Source: CAYMEV01 sp964389675 [NCBI: uncultured Candidatus Sumerlaeota bacterium] (GTDB taxonomy: Bacteria > CAYMEV01). Taken from it: a stretch of 64,000 bases of DNA. A program made the translations under genes and the position numbers. Under the pieces are notes generated by a model that saw only the letters and a program-made list of their open reading frames with translations, had not been told where the DNA came from and ran no database searches. Position 1 is the stretch's first letter, and each line of letters begins with the position of its first letter. Below, in pieces: positions 16,850-25,468 of the stretch. Location of the stretch: assembly GCA_964389675.1 (NCBI GenBank), contig CAYMEV010000016.1, positions 1 to 64,000 of the forward strand, read 5' to 3'.

Positions 16850-17755
16850 CTAGAACTTAAACTTCAATATATCCTTCATTATATGCCCGGCAACACTCGG
16901 ATTTTCTTTCAGCCTCCTCATGGAGTAAGCATACCAGTGTTTTCCAAACGGAACATAGACCCTGAGATTATGGCCTCTCGATACAATGATATCCCTCAGG
17001 TCTTCATCCACACCAAGCAGCATCTGGAATTCATACATGGTCTTGGGTATCTTCATTTCATCAATAAGTGCCAGTGCCTTACAAACAATATATTCATCAT
17101 GGGTTGCGATACCGACATAAGCATTGGCTTCAAACATCTTTTTAAGATTATAAACAAAACTTTCATTTATATTTTTCATGTCTTTATAGGCATGCTCCCT
17201 CTTTTCAATATAAATCCCCTTGCAAAGCCTGAAATTCAGCCCCTTGCTCCATAAAGCATTTATATCATCTATTGTTCTTCTCAGATAGGCCTGAAGAACT
17301 ACTCCCACATTGGGGAACTTCTCCTTCAGGGACTTATATATAAAAAGGGTATCATCAGTTGCCGTCACATCCTCCATGTCAATTCTGACAAAATTGCCTA
17401 ATTCCTGTGCCTTCCTGACTATCTCGGTCATGATCTCAAGGCACTTATCTCTGTCAATTCGCAATCCCATCTGGCTCAGCTTGATTGAAATGTTTGCATC
17501 CACATTTTCGTCCCTGATCTTTTCAAGCACCTTAAGATATTCATCTTTGCTCTCATAAGCTTCACTTAAATCCGATATGTCTTCACCCAGGACATCCATA
17601 GTAGCCTTGATATTCATGGCATTCAGTTTCTTAACTGCATTTATGCCTGCATCAAGGTCATTCCCGGCAATATATTTTTTGCTGAAAAATCCCACTATGG
17701 GTTTTGGAACAAAAGGCATAGTCATTACAATCATTTTGTTGAAAAGGTTTACCAT
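16850..17755 (-). CDS. putA: Proline dehydrogenase (FAD), monofunctional
   Basis: Oxidises proline to pyrroline-5-carboxylate with FAD, passing electrons to the quinone pool. The 301-residue single-domain TIM barrel shows the family motifs: VRIDMEDVTATDDT, FRLCKGIYIEKREHAY (FAD site) and EFQMLLGV. Near the C-terminus is YSMRRLKENPSVAGHI, which carries the substrate-binding Arg pair. It lacks the pyrroline-5-carboxylate dehydrogenase half found in large PutA, so that enzyme must be encoded elsewhere. The N-terminus is hydrophobic and may help membrane contact. Confidence 0.88.
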   Translation of the reverse strand: MVNLFNKMIVMTMPFVPKPIVGFFSKKYIAGNDLDAGINAVKKLNAMNIKATMDVLGEDISDLSEAYESKDEYLKVLEKIRDENVDANISIKLSQMGLRIDRDKCLEIMTEIVRKAQELGNFVRIDMEDVTATDDTLFIYKSLKEKFPNVGVVLQAYLRRTIDDINALWSKGLNFRLCKGIYIEKREHAYKDMKNINESFVYNLKKMFEANAYVGIATHDEYIVCKALALIDEMKIPKTMYEFQMLLGVDEDLRDIIVSRGHNLRVYVPFGKHWYAYSMRRLKENPSVAGHIMKDILKFKF

Positions 17756-17804
17756 TTTATGTAATCCTCCTGAATATTAAATTTATTAATTATATTTAAA
17801 TCTC

Positions 17805-18665
17805 TTAATTGTCTCCATCAGCTCCATATGTGAAGCTGTTCATCTCTGATACTCTGCTCAGAAGATCCTCAATTGCCCTGGTATAAGAATCCCTATCATT
17901 CAATATTGAATTATTGTGGCCGCCATTCATATCAGTGTATATTTTTGGCTCTGCTGCTGCATCGTACAATTCTCTTCCCATTCTATGGGGTATTACATCA
18001 TCATCGACTGCATGCATAATAAGCTTGGGCTTTTTTATTTTTGACAGCAGCATTATGCTGTTATATTTCTCCCTGTTTATAATTGAAACTAAAAGAAAGG
18101 GATAATACCGCCTGGCCATATCATCAATGCTCGTAAATGTGGATTCCAGGATTAGTGCATCTGCTTCATACCTTGAGAAATACTCGACTGCGACAGCCCC
18201 TCCCAGCGAATGGCCATAAACCAGGATTGGCCGGCCATCTTCCACGGACTCATTGAGAAACCTGCTGATATAGCTGAATGTATTTCTTATGCTGCTGATT
18301 GATGGTGCTCCAGTGCTCATGCCAAAGCCCGGATAATCAAAAGCAAAAACATGAAATCCTGACTCGTGAAACATTTTGAAAAAAGCCAGCCTGTTGGAGA
18401 TATTACCGCTGTTTCCGCAAAAATAAAGAAGATATGCCCTTCTCTCATGCCTGGGCATCTCCCATCCATGGAGAAGGCTGTCAGGTGTATTAATAAAAAC
18501 ATCCTTATATTCAAGCTGCAGGGATGAGGGATATTCTTTAATTACCCCGGAGGGGAAATATATTAATTTTTTTTGAAATAAGAAAAATCCGGCATTTACA
18601 AGTACTGTCAATAAAAGAAAGCCTGAAACCAGCAAAACGATAGTTTTCTTTATCAAATGAAACAT
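17805..18665 (-). CDS. Membrane-anchored alpha/beta hydrolase
   Basis: A 286-residue serine hydrolase. The N-terminal TM segment (residues ~8-30) is followed by an alpha/beta hydrolase fold with nucleophile elbow GHSLGG (Ser), the acid in HAVDDDVIP, and the His in MNGGHNNSI. The oxyanion region is LYFCGNSGNIS. The arrangement resembles the BEM46/YfhR type of membrane-anchored hydrolase, with the catalytic domain outside the membrane. The substrate is unknown. It is flanked by proline dehydrogenase and a TPR gene and probably has its own transcript. Confidence 0.8.
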   Translation of the reverse strand: MFHLIKKTIVLLVSGFLLLTVLVNAGFFLFQKKLIYFPSGVIKEYPSSLQLEYKDVFINTPDSLLHGWEMPRHERRAYLLYFCGNSGNISNRLAFFKMFHESGFHVFAFDYPGFGMSTGAPSISSIRNTFSYISRFLNESVEDGRPILVYGHSLGGAVAVEYFSRYEADALILESTFTSIDDMARRYYPFLLVSIINREKYNSIMLLSKIKKPKLIMHAVDDDVIPHRMGRELYDAAAEPKIYTDMNGGHNNSILNDRDSYTRAIEDLLSRVSEMNSFTYGADGDN

Positions 18666-18733
18666 TATGTATTATCTGTTTTGAAAACGGAAAAAAGTCA
18701 ATAAATATCCGTCTTTAATCTGTATTTCTCGGA

Positions 18734-20626
18734 TTACTTCATCAGGGGGTCAAGAATCCTGTTCAACCTTATTTCTATCTTCTTTTCTTCATTTTTTCTG
18801 TATATATAATCAAGCTTATCCATGATATCAAGGTTGCTATTAAGATTATAGGCAAGTTTATAGTACTTTAAGGCCCTTTCATAATCTTCCATGCGAAGGA
18901 AGGTATACCCAAAAAACAGCAGGAACATGGATTTTTCAAATAAAGTGAGATGGCTGATTTTCAGGGCTGTGCTGATCACCTTCTGGCAGGCCAGTATATC
19001 GTTTTCTCTGAGGAAGATATGAAACAGATGCGGATATACTGCAGGAATATCCTTATTTTCCCTTATAAGACTGATTAATATGCTCTTAGCCTTACTATCT
19101 CTTCCATTTCTTCTCAGCCTGACCGCCTCGTCTATTTTGACTAACTGCTTTTTACCCGCATTTCTTATACCAAAGGTTTCAGGGGCCTGATCTGATTCTT
19201 TAATGTAATTTTTGACATCCAGTACTGAGTTTGCATAATCCCTTAGGTCATCTATAACCTGACTGGTTGCATGTGGACTCTTTTTTTCATGGTTTTTTAA
19301 GGTGGGCACCTCAAAGGTCCTGTCCTTTGCTTCCTGCTTTACAAGTTCCTTTTTGAAAAATTCGAGGGAACGTATGTCATTAATCTCCCTGCAGATTTTT
19401 ATAAGACTATGCAGTGTAATTATTGCATTCCTGTGATCATTATTTTTCAGCTGTATCTGATATATATAATTCATGATCTTCTGCTGATAGAAAAAGTCTC
19501 CCTGGGCATTTGCAACATCCTGAAGAAGTACGAAATGGTCAAATGCCTTATCCAGGTCATTTTTCTTATAATAGATGGCTCCGATAATAAGATTTTGTTC
19601 CTTGATAGCCCTGTAATCACCTACAGATTCAAGGAAACTGATGTATGCTGTCCTGACTGCAACATTCTGACCGCAGCTATTGATCAGCTTCTTATATATT
19701 GTATAGGCTTTCTTTATATCATTATTCTGTATATAATAGTCCGAAAGCTGCTGTATATAGAAAAGTGCATCATCATAATTCTTTTCATTCAGGAATATCT
19801 CGGCAAGAATATCTTTTCCTTTCATGTACTCAGGATGCAGGGCATCATAAAGAAGAAAAACGCTCTTGGCAGAGTTGTAATCCTTTTTATTATAGTAATA
19901 GCTTCCAAAATAAAGCAGAAGGTCCTTATCTTCAGTGTTAAGCTTCATTGCCTCTTCAAAATACCTTGCTGCATATGCAAGCTGGTTTTCTTTTATGTAT
20001 ATATGCGAAAGAGCTTCAAATAATTCTTTGTTCCTGACCCTGTGGTTAAGCAGCTCCAGGTAGAAATCCTTTGCTTCATCAAACTTCTTGTTCTGAAATT
20101 TAATAACCGCAATTCTCTCCAGTATATTAAGGTAATCCTTCTTTGTGTGACATGATCTGATGACAGGGAGTGAATACTTAATATAGCTGCACCCCTTGTT
20201 AACATAGGACAATAATACATCCACGAGCTTTTTCAGGATATCATTTCCAATGACCTTTTGTTTGTATCTATATTCAAGCTCGTCAATAAGGGCTAAGGCA
20301 AGTTCCCTGTCCTCCCGCTCAATTGCATACCCGACCAGAGCGGGGTACTTTTCAAACCGGCATGTAAAATTCATAAGCCTGAACAGAAACAGGTAGGCAT
20401 TTTCCCTGTCATTTCTCTTCAAAGCTAATTCAAAACCCTTTTCAATGATATTTAATGCCTTTTCGTGCGCTATCTGGCCATTATTCCTGAGACTGAGAAG
20501 GGAATCCTGAAAAATGTCGTACAATGATACGAACGGTTCATTTGATTTTATTGCCTTTTCAATCCGGTGATTTAGCAGTAGATCCTTATTTTTGAATAAA
20601 TGCCTGATATTCAGCTTTGCACTCAT
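18734..20626 (-). CDS. Large TPR-repeat protein, cytoplasmic
   Basis: A 630-residue protein made almost entirely of TPR-like helical pairs, clearest at ~190-300 (for example LFEALSHIYIKENQLAYAARYFEEA) and at the C-terminus (RMEDYERALKYYKLAYNLN). There is a lower-complexity linker around residues 440-500. No signal peptide is seen. Such proteins act as scaffolds; no partner is evident. The start is preceded by a GGGGGG run used as Shine-Dalgarno sequence. A candidate promoter and dyad lie just upstream (20661-20689). Confidence 0.7.
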   Translation of the reverse strand: MSAKLNIRHLFKNKDLLLNHRIEKAIKSNEPFVSLYDIFQDSLLSLRNNGQIAHEKALNIIEKGFELALKRNDRENAYLFLFRLMNFTCRFEKYPALVGYAIEREDRELALALIDELEYRYKQKVIGNDILKKLVDVLLSYVNKGCSYIKYSLPVIRSCHTKKDYLNILERIAVIKFQNKKFDEAKDFYLELLNHRVRNKELFEALSHIYIKENQLAYAARYFEEAMKLNTEDKDLLLYFGSYYYNKKDYNSAKSVFLLYDALHPEYMKGKDILAEIFLNEKNYDDALFYIQQLSDYYIQNNDIKKAYTIYKKLINSCGQNVAVRTAYISFLESVGDYRAIKEQNLIIGAIYYKKNDLDKAFDHFVLLQDVANAQGDFFYQQKIMNYIYQIQLKNNDHRNAIITLHSLIKICREINDIRSLEFFKKELVKQEAKDRTFEVPTLKNHEKKSPHATSQVIDDLRDYANSVLDVKNYIKESDQAPETFGIRNAGKKQLVKIDEAVRLRRNGRDSKAKSILISLIRENKDIPAVYPHLFHIFLRENDILACQKVISTALKISHLTLFEKSMFLLFFGYTFLRMEDYERALKYYKLAYNLNSNLDIMDKLDYIYRKNEEKKIEIRLNRILDPLMK

Positions 20627-20660
20627 TTATGCCCCCCGATATTTCTTCCTTTTACCTATT

Positions 20661-20689
20661 AGTACATGCAATTTTTGTTCCAATTGCAA
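20661..20689 (-). promoter_or_regulatory. Candidate promoter and dyad for the TPR gene
   Basis: On the minus strand TTGCAA (20689-20684), 17 bases and TGTACT (20666-20661) give a moderate promoter. An inverted repeat TGCAAT/ATTGCA (20667-20688) overlaps the spacer and -35. Further upstream, 20722-20740 is a near-palindrome (CACAA, AT-rich centre, TTGTG). These could be regulator sites; the evidence is symmetry only. Confidence 0.3.
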
Positions 20690-20772
20690 ACCAGTGAAAA
20701 AATCACCAGTTTTCAGGTTAACACAAATTAATTAATTGTGAATAAAAAAATTATATGTAACTTATTTACGAA

Positions 20773-22173
20773 TCATTCGACATTTATGTCGAATTTTTTA
20801 TTTTTAGCTGATGGTATATTGTATTTCTTCATCCTGTCTCTCAGGTTCTTCTCCGATATCTTCAGGAGCTTGGCTGCTTTAGACTGATTATAATTTGCCC
20901 TTCTGAGCTTTTCAAGTATCAGCATTTTCTCTATATGCTGGAGCTTTTCTCGCAGGCCCTGGTTTCTGTCCTCTTTGATATGCTGTTCTGATATTATATC
21001 TATCGGAAGGTCTTCTATATTGATTATATCACCTTTAGAAAATATAAATGACCTTTCGATTACATTTTTCAGCTCACGTATATTGCCGGGCCAGTCATAC
21101 AGCATAAATGCATCCAGCACAGTCTGTGACAGCCTCTTTAAAGGCTTTCCATTTGCTTCGCAGAATTCCTTGATAAAATAATCTGCCAGCAATGGGATAT
21201 CATCCTTTCTATCTTTCAGGGCAGGCAGATTGATCGTTACTGTGTTTAGCCTGTAATACAGGTCTTCCCTGAAAGAGCCCTCTCTAAGCATGGCATTAAT
21301 ATTCCTGTTCGTTGCGGCAAGCACCCTTACATCAACATTAATGGTCCTGTTATCTCCCAGCCTTTCAAAGCTCTTCTCCTGTATTACCCTTAACAGCTTA
21401 ACCTGGATATTTCCTGGAATATCGCCAATCTCATCCAAAAATATGCTCCCCTTGTCTGCAGTCTGAAATCTTCCTATTCTATCCCCTTCAGCACCTGTAA
21501 AACTGCCTTTTTTGTATCCGAAAAGCTCAGCCTCCAGAAGCGTATAGGGAATGGCTGCAGGGGTTACTCTAATAAAGGGATTTCCGGAACGCCTGCTGTT
21601 ATAATGTATTGTCTGCGCCACAAGGTCCTTGCCTGTTCCTGTGGCACCGAGAAGAAGTACATTTGCATCAGATTCAGAGATATCTCTGATGACATTGAAA
21701 AGCTTCTGCATAATACTGCTTTTTCCTATAATACCATCAAAGCTGTACATTGCCTTTGCATTATCCTTGGTGCTGTATATCTGATTCTCAAGCCTGTATG
21801 TTTTCTCTGCCCTCTCAATAATAATCAGCAGCTTGGAAAGAGAATCACCCTTTTCAAAAAAATCATAGGCTCCCCTTTCTATAGCCTCGATTGCAGTATT
21901 TTCTGTGTTAGAGCCAGTTGTAACAATTATTTTTGCAAGCGGATTTGATGATATTATCTTGGGAATGAGTGACAAACCAGCTTTACTGGTCATCAGTGGG
22001 GGAAGCCTTAGATCCAGCAATACAATGCTTACTCTTCTGTCTTTAAGTATCTCAACGGCCTCTTCTTCATTCTGGGCAAATTCGACTTCATACCCTTTAT
22101 GAGAAAGCCATTTAATATAGATATCTCTGTATTCTTTTTCATCCTCGATTACGAGGATGGTTGTCTTCTGCAT
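20773..22173 (-). CDS. NtrC-type sigma-54-dependent response regulator
   Basis: Activates sigma-54 promoters when phosphorylated. The 466-residue protein has three domains. The receiver domain has phosphoacceptor Asp54 in VLLDLRLPP and Lys108. The AAA+ domain has Walker A GATGTGKD (176-183), the sigma-54 contact loop GSFTGA (223-228) and Walker B IFLDEIGD. The C-terminal Fis-type helix-turn-helix is in NYNQSKAAKLLKISEKNLRDRMKKY. The contact loop has Ser in place of the usual Ala (GAFTGA). No histidine kinase is adjacent; the nearest is the hybrid kinase at 38999. The HU/IHF gene immediately upstream fits, since DNA bending aids sigma-54 activation. Confidence 0.93.
   Translation of the reverse strand: MQKTTILVIEDEKEYRDIYIKWLSHKGYEVEFAQNEEEAVEILKDRRVSIVLLDLRLPPLMTSKAGLSLIPKIISSNPLAKIIVTTGSNTENTAIEAIERGAYDFFEKGDSLSKLLIIIERAEKTYRLENQIYSTKDNAKAMYSFDGIIGKSSIMQKLFNVIRDISESDANVLLLGATGTGKDLVAQTIHYNSRRSGNPFIRVTPAAIPYTLLEAELFGYKKGSFTGAEGDRIGRFQTADKGSIFLDEIGDIPGNIQVKLLRVIQEKSFERLGDNRTINVDVRVLAATNRNINAMLREGSFREDLYYRLNTVTINLPALKDRKDDIPLLADYFIKEFCEANGKPLKRLSQTVLDAFMLYDWPGNIRELKNVIERSFIFSKGDIINIEDLPIDIISEQHIKEDRNQGLREKLQHIEKMLILEKLRRANYNQSKAAKLLKISEKNLRDRMKKYNIPSAKNKKFDINVE
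20775..20794. repeat. Perfect inverted repeat at the 3' end of the response-regulator gene
   Basis: ATTCGACAT-TT-ATGTCGAAT is a 9+9 inverted repeat that covers the last codons and part of the stop codon. On the plus strand it is followed by a T-rich run, giving a terminator-like shape in the antisense direction. On the sense strand no T-run follows. Confidence 0.45.
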
Positions 22174-22182
22174 AGAATAGTC

Positions 22183-22455
22183 TTACGGAAGCTTTTTGAT
22201 CAACTTGCTCGGCTTGAATTTAACAGTTTTGTATCCCTTTACCTTAACCTGTTCGCTGGTCTTTGGATTAATACAAATCCTTGGATTTCGATTAATTGTT
22301 TCAAAAACACCAAATCCCCTTATTTCGATTCGTTCTCCCTTCTTGATGGTCTCAACCAGTGTTTCAAAAAACAGGTCTACCATCTCTTTAAGAACCTTCC
22401 TTTGCAGATCAGGATATTTTTCCTGGAAAACTTTCAGGATATCAGCTTTTGTCAT
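22183..22455 (-). CDS. HU/IHF-family DNA-binding protein
   Basis: A 90-residue architectural DNA-bending protein. The dimerising helices are at the N-terminus (TKADILKVFQEKYPDLQRK). The core RIEIRGFGVFETINR and the arm tip RNPRICINPKTSE, with the Pro that intercalates in DNA, match the family, as does KTVKFKPSKLIKKL. The usual RNP-x-T-G tip reads NPKTSE. The gene overlaps its upstream neighbour by 4 bases and lies 9 bases before the response regulator. HU versus IHF cannot be settled from sequence alone. Confidence 0.92.
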   Translation of the reverse strand: MTKADILKVFQEKYPDLQRKVLKEMVDLFFETLVETIKKGERIEIRGFGVFETINRNPRICINPKTSEQVKVKGYKTVKFKPSKLIKKLP

Positions 22456-23102
22456 CTCTCCCTCTCTCCATTTTTTATATTTTGGATCCGATCAATTATC
22501 ATCTCCAATTCTTCCTGTTTCTGAGTATCTAAAATACTTCTGAGAGCTGTCAGTTTTATTGTTATTTCATCAAGATACTCGTTTAAATGCGCTTTAATGT
22601 ATCTATTATAGTCAATCTCAGTTCTTAAAAGCCTTTCCTCAAAATCCCTGATGGTTTTCTTATTTCTGGATTCTAATTTCATTACAGCATCCAGGGAACT
22701 ATTTAATCTGCTGTTCATTGTCATTGTCCTGTTAAAAAGCAGCACAGCAAAGAAAAAAGATAATCCTGCAAGTATCAGCGCCATATATGCCAGAAATTTA
22801 TAACTGGTTTTTGCATGCAGTTCGACGGTTTTTATTCGTCTGTCAAAATCATCAAAAGCATCTTTATATGCTGTAATACTGTCTTTGCTGATCTTAAATA
22901 TCTGTGGGGATGAATATCTCAGCTTATTATCATCATTATCAGGACTTTTTTCTTCAGCAGGTTTTTGCTCTATATCTGATGAATCCTCTTTTTCCGGGGG
23001 CTTCTCCACCTTTGGCCGACCTTTGTCATTATCATCTTTATCCAGGCCTGTATTTTTATCAGTATCTTTCATTTTTGTACTCACCTCCTCCTTTATATTC
23101 AA
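22452..23102 (-). CDS. Hypothetical single-pass membrane protein with coiled coil
   Basis: Not recognised. The 216-residue protein has a strongly charged, low-complexity N-terminus of ~65 residues (KDTDKNTGLDKDDNDKGRPK and similar). One TM helix lies near residues 103-123 (FLAYMALILAGLSFFFAVLL), followed by a C-terminal helical region that looks like a coiled coil (SRLNSSLDAVMKLESRNKKT to the end). The topology suggests a cytoplasmic disordered tail and a periplasmic or cytoplasmic coiled coil. It sits between glmM (9-base gap) and the HU gene (4-base overlap), so it is co-transcribed with both. Confidence 0.6.
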   Translation of the reverse strand: MNIKEEVSTKMKDTDKNTGLDKDDNDKGRPKVEKPPEKEDSSDIEQKPAEEKSPDNDDNKLRYSSPQIFKISKDSITAYKDAFDDFDRRIKTVELHAKTSYKFLAYMALILAGLSFFFAVLLFNRTMTMNSRLNSSLDAVMKLESRNKKTIRDFEERLLRTEIDYNRYIKAHLNEYLDEITIKLTALRSILDTQKQEELEMIIDRIQNIKNGERER

Positions 23103-23111
23103 TTGCTTCTC

Positions 23112-24503
23112 TTAATTCTTTACAATACCACACTTATTTAACAAAAACAATAGCTTATCATAAAAATTATCCAAAAAATTTCTATTAATGGATTCTGCAA
23201 AAATCCTTATTTTTGGTTCTGTCCCCGATAATCTTACTACAGAATAGAAATCTGACTCATATCTTATGACTATGGAATTATTAAATATTTCAATTGCAAG
23301 ATTAGAGAATTCCCTCTTTATAATTGAATAAAGCTCCGGGGGGGTAATTTTCCTTATCAAAGCAAAGCTGTCCATCTTTTTCTTTGTTAAATCACAGGCT
23401 CTTTTAATCTCCGGTATCAATCCTCTGATATATGGGTCATAATAAATATACAAAAACGCAAGTGAGTTGAAAAGGCCATCACCGGTCGGGAGATAATCCC
23501 TGTAAATGACATGCCCTGAGGATTCTCCCCCTATAAGTATGTTTTCAAGGTCCATAAGAAGTTTCAGATTACGGTCTCCTACATCTGATCTGTAGAGTTT
23601 GAAGCCATTACTGTCCAGCAGCTTCTCAACTGACAGGGAGGTCATTATTGTGCCCGCAGCAGTCCTGTTCCTTGATTTATCCCTTGACAGATATAATGAG
23701 AACATTGTCATTATCAGATCCCCGTTAAATATAAAGCCGTCCCTGTCCATTGCAATGACCCTGTCAGCATCTCCGTCATACGAAAATATAATATCAAAAT
23801 CTGCTGCCTTATCTTTAAGGCAGGCTATATGGTCAGAGCCGGAAAGGTGATTGATACTCCTGCCGTCTGATCCTTCATTCACAATCTCATAGCTTACAGG
23901 CAGGCTTTCATATATTTCCTTAATGCTGACAGCTGCTCCGTTAGCAAGGTCAAACAGTATCCTGGGTTTTTTCCCGGGAATGGAAAAATCATTGATCATT
24001 GTGTTTAAGGCTTTTTTGACCTGAAAAAAGTATTCATTCTTATTTGAAACATAAGCAGTTATCCCGAAACCGGATTTGGATGGCTTAATAAAACCGGGTT
24101 TAATGTCCTGCATATAACTGGATTCAATAGCGCTTTCAAAGCCCTGCCCCTCTTTATTCGCATCCTTTTTAAAGAATTTAAGCCCATTGTCATAATAGGG
24201 ATTATGTGATGCAGACACGGCTATGCCTGGTATTCCGTGGTGTTTACAATAAAATGCTATTCCGGGGGTCGTGAATATGCCTAAATTATATACATTTATA
24301 CCATGGTAGTTCAGAAACGAACACAGGATATTTCTAATGAAATGGCCGGACAGCCTGGTGTCTGAGCCTATTACCACATCCCTGGCATCCTCCTGCCTCA
24401 GGCATTTTATATAGGACAGTGCAATCTTTTCAAGACCAGCTATATCTAACGGGGATTCCCCTGCTCTTGAACGGATGCCGTCAGTACCGAATAATTTCTG
24501 CAT
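23112..24503 (-). CDS. glmM: Phosphoglucosamine mutase
   Basis: Converts glucosamine-6-phosphate to glucosamine-1-phosphate for UDP-GlcNAc and so for peptidoglycan and lipopolysaccharide. The 463-residue phosphohexomutase has the GlmM N-terminus KLFGTDGIRSRAG, the phosphoserine loop SASHNPYYDNGLKFF, the metal loop DGDADRV, the sugar loop GGESSGHVIY and the phosphate-binding RLSGTEPKIRIF near the C-terminus. The DNGLKFF and FGTDGIR forms favour GlmM over phosphomannomutase, but related specificity cannot be excluded. It is followed by the coiled-coil membrane protein and HU. Confidence 0.85.
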   Translation of the reverse strand: MQKLFGTDGIRSRAGESPLDIAGLEKIALSYIKCLRQEDARDVVIGSDTRLSGHFIRNILCSFLNYHGINVYNLGIFTTPGIAFYCKHHGIPGIAVSASHNPYYDNGLKFFKKDANKEGQGFESAIESSYMQDIKPGFIKPSKSGFGITAYVSNKNEYFFQVKKALNTMINDFSIPGKKPRILFDLANGAAVSIKEIYESLPVSYEIVNEGSDGRSINHLSGSDHIACLKDKAADFDIIFSYDGDADRVIAMDRDGFIFNGDLIMTMFSLYLSRDKSRNRTAAGTIMTSLSVEKLLDSNGFKLYRSDVGDRNLKLLMDLENILIGGESSGHVIYRDYLPTGDGLFNSLAFLYIYYDPYIRGLIPEIKRACDLTKKKMDSFALIRKITPPELYSIIKREFSNLAIEIFNNSIVIRYESDFYSVVRLSGTEPKIRIFAESINRNFLDNFYDKLLFLLNKCGIVKN

Positions 24504-24508
24504 ACCGG

Positions 24509-24832
24509 TTATTCAATATACCAGTGATAATCTCCCCTGTCTCTCACCCTTATTGTAATTTCCGCTTCAAGCTCCCATTCATTATAATAGGGGTTCCACC
24601 AGTATGCCTCCAGATGATGATCACCCTCTGCAACATCCCTGATCTGTCCTGTTTCATAATAATCAAGAGTGAACATCCTGTTGCCGTTCATATAAATATC
24701 CAGAGTGAGCTCATAAGCGTTCCTGTTATGAACGTATATCCTGGCCCTTTCGATATCATCATCATCAATTATTATACAAGAAGCTGAAAAGATCAGGGTC
24801 ATTATAATTATAAACAATATAATTCTTTTCAT
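24509..24832 (-). CDS. Small putative lipoprotein
   Basis: Not assigned to a family. The 107-residue protein has a signal peptide ending in a lipobox, LIFSASC, with the modified Cys near residue 19. A mature beta-rich domain of ~85 residues follows, rich in Tyr, Trp and acidic residues (HHLEAYWWNPYYNEWELE, DRGDYHWYIE). It resembles small secreted domains with PEGA-like strands that describe a bound anchor or sheath, but that is a guess. An AGGAGG ribosome site and a good promoter (24860-24888) precede it, so it starts a transcript leading into glmM, 5 bases away. Confidence 0.7.
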   Translation of the reverse strand: MKRIILFIIIMTLIFSASCIIIDDDDIERARIYVHNRNAYELTLDIYMNGNRMFTLDYYETGQIRDVAEGDHHLEAYWWNPYYNEWELEAEITIRVRDRGDYHWYIE

Positions 24833-24859
24833 ACATTATCCTCCTGCTAATTTTATATA

Positions 24860-24888
24860 ATTATATATTAGTTTAATAAGATATGCAA
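24860..24888 (-). promoter_or_regulatory. Promoter for the small lipoprotein and glmM unit
   Basis: TTGCAT (24888-24883), a 17-base spacer and a perfect TATAAT (24865-24860) lie 28 bases before the ATG, with AGGAGGATA between them. It would drive the lipoprotein, glmM, the coiled-coil membrane protein, HU and perhaps the response regulator. Confidence 0.5.
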
Positions 24889-24901
24889 AAAAAATTATTT
24901 A

Positions 24902-25468
24902 TTAAAATTCCCTTGCTCTTAAAAAGGTGAGGGGGCCTTTGAAAATTCTGATATCATCTATCCAGACTGTTCCACTGCCTTCAATGACAAGGTTCAGTTC
25001 AACCGACTCCGGGTAGTGGCCCTTTTTCAGGAAAAATATTGTATCAATCTCTGTAAAATCCTCATCTTCCTTTATTTTTGATGCAAGCCCCCTTACGATC
25101 TGCTTTGCTTGTTTGAAACTTACGCGCATTTCGAGAAATACATTGCCTTTTAGTCCTTTTGTCCTGGCATATGCTTTGTAAATAAGGGTAAGATTATGGA
25201 TCTTCGGTTCCTTTATCTCATAAAGCCTTATAATAACGGGATCTTCTGCAGTAATCTTTATGCTTCCCTTGCCGTCTCTGCTAACATTTTCATCAAATTC
25301 AGCATATTCAGCATCTATCATGCCTTCTGTACTGTCAAGGGGATATCTGAACAGAAGCTCCACCTCAAGAGGCTCTTTCCTGCAAGAAATAAGTATAATA
25401 GATGCCAGCATGAAAAATCCTGATACTAAAGCTCTCCTCCATCTATAATTATGGTTTTTTTTAATCAT
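24902..25468 (-). CDS. Putative lipoprotein, beta-rich
   Basis: Not recognised. The 188-residue protein has an Arg-rich N-terminus, a hydrophobic stretch and a lipobox ASIILISC with Cys near residue 29. The mature part looks like a jelly-roll or carbohydrate-binding-module type beta-sandwich: DGKGSIKITAEDP early and GSGTVWIDDIRIFKGPL at the end. The latter is a pattern often seen where a calcium or sugar-binding sandwich closes. The start overlaps the upstream gene by 4 bases. Probable outer-membrane or periplasmic lipoprotein. Confidence 0.62.
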   Translation of the reverse strand: MIKKNHNYRWRRALVSGFFMLASIILISCRKEPLEVELLFRYPLDSTEGMIDAEYAEFDENVSRDGKGSIKITAEDPVIIRLYEIKEPKIHNLTLIYKAYARTKGLKGNVFLEMRVSFKQAKQIVRGLASKIKEDEDFTEIDTIFFLKKGHYPESVELNLVIEGSGTVWIDDIRIFKGPLTFLRAREF

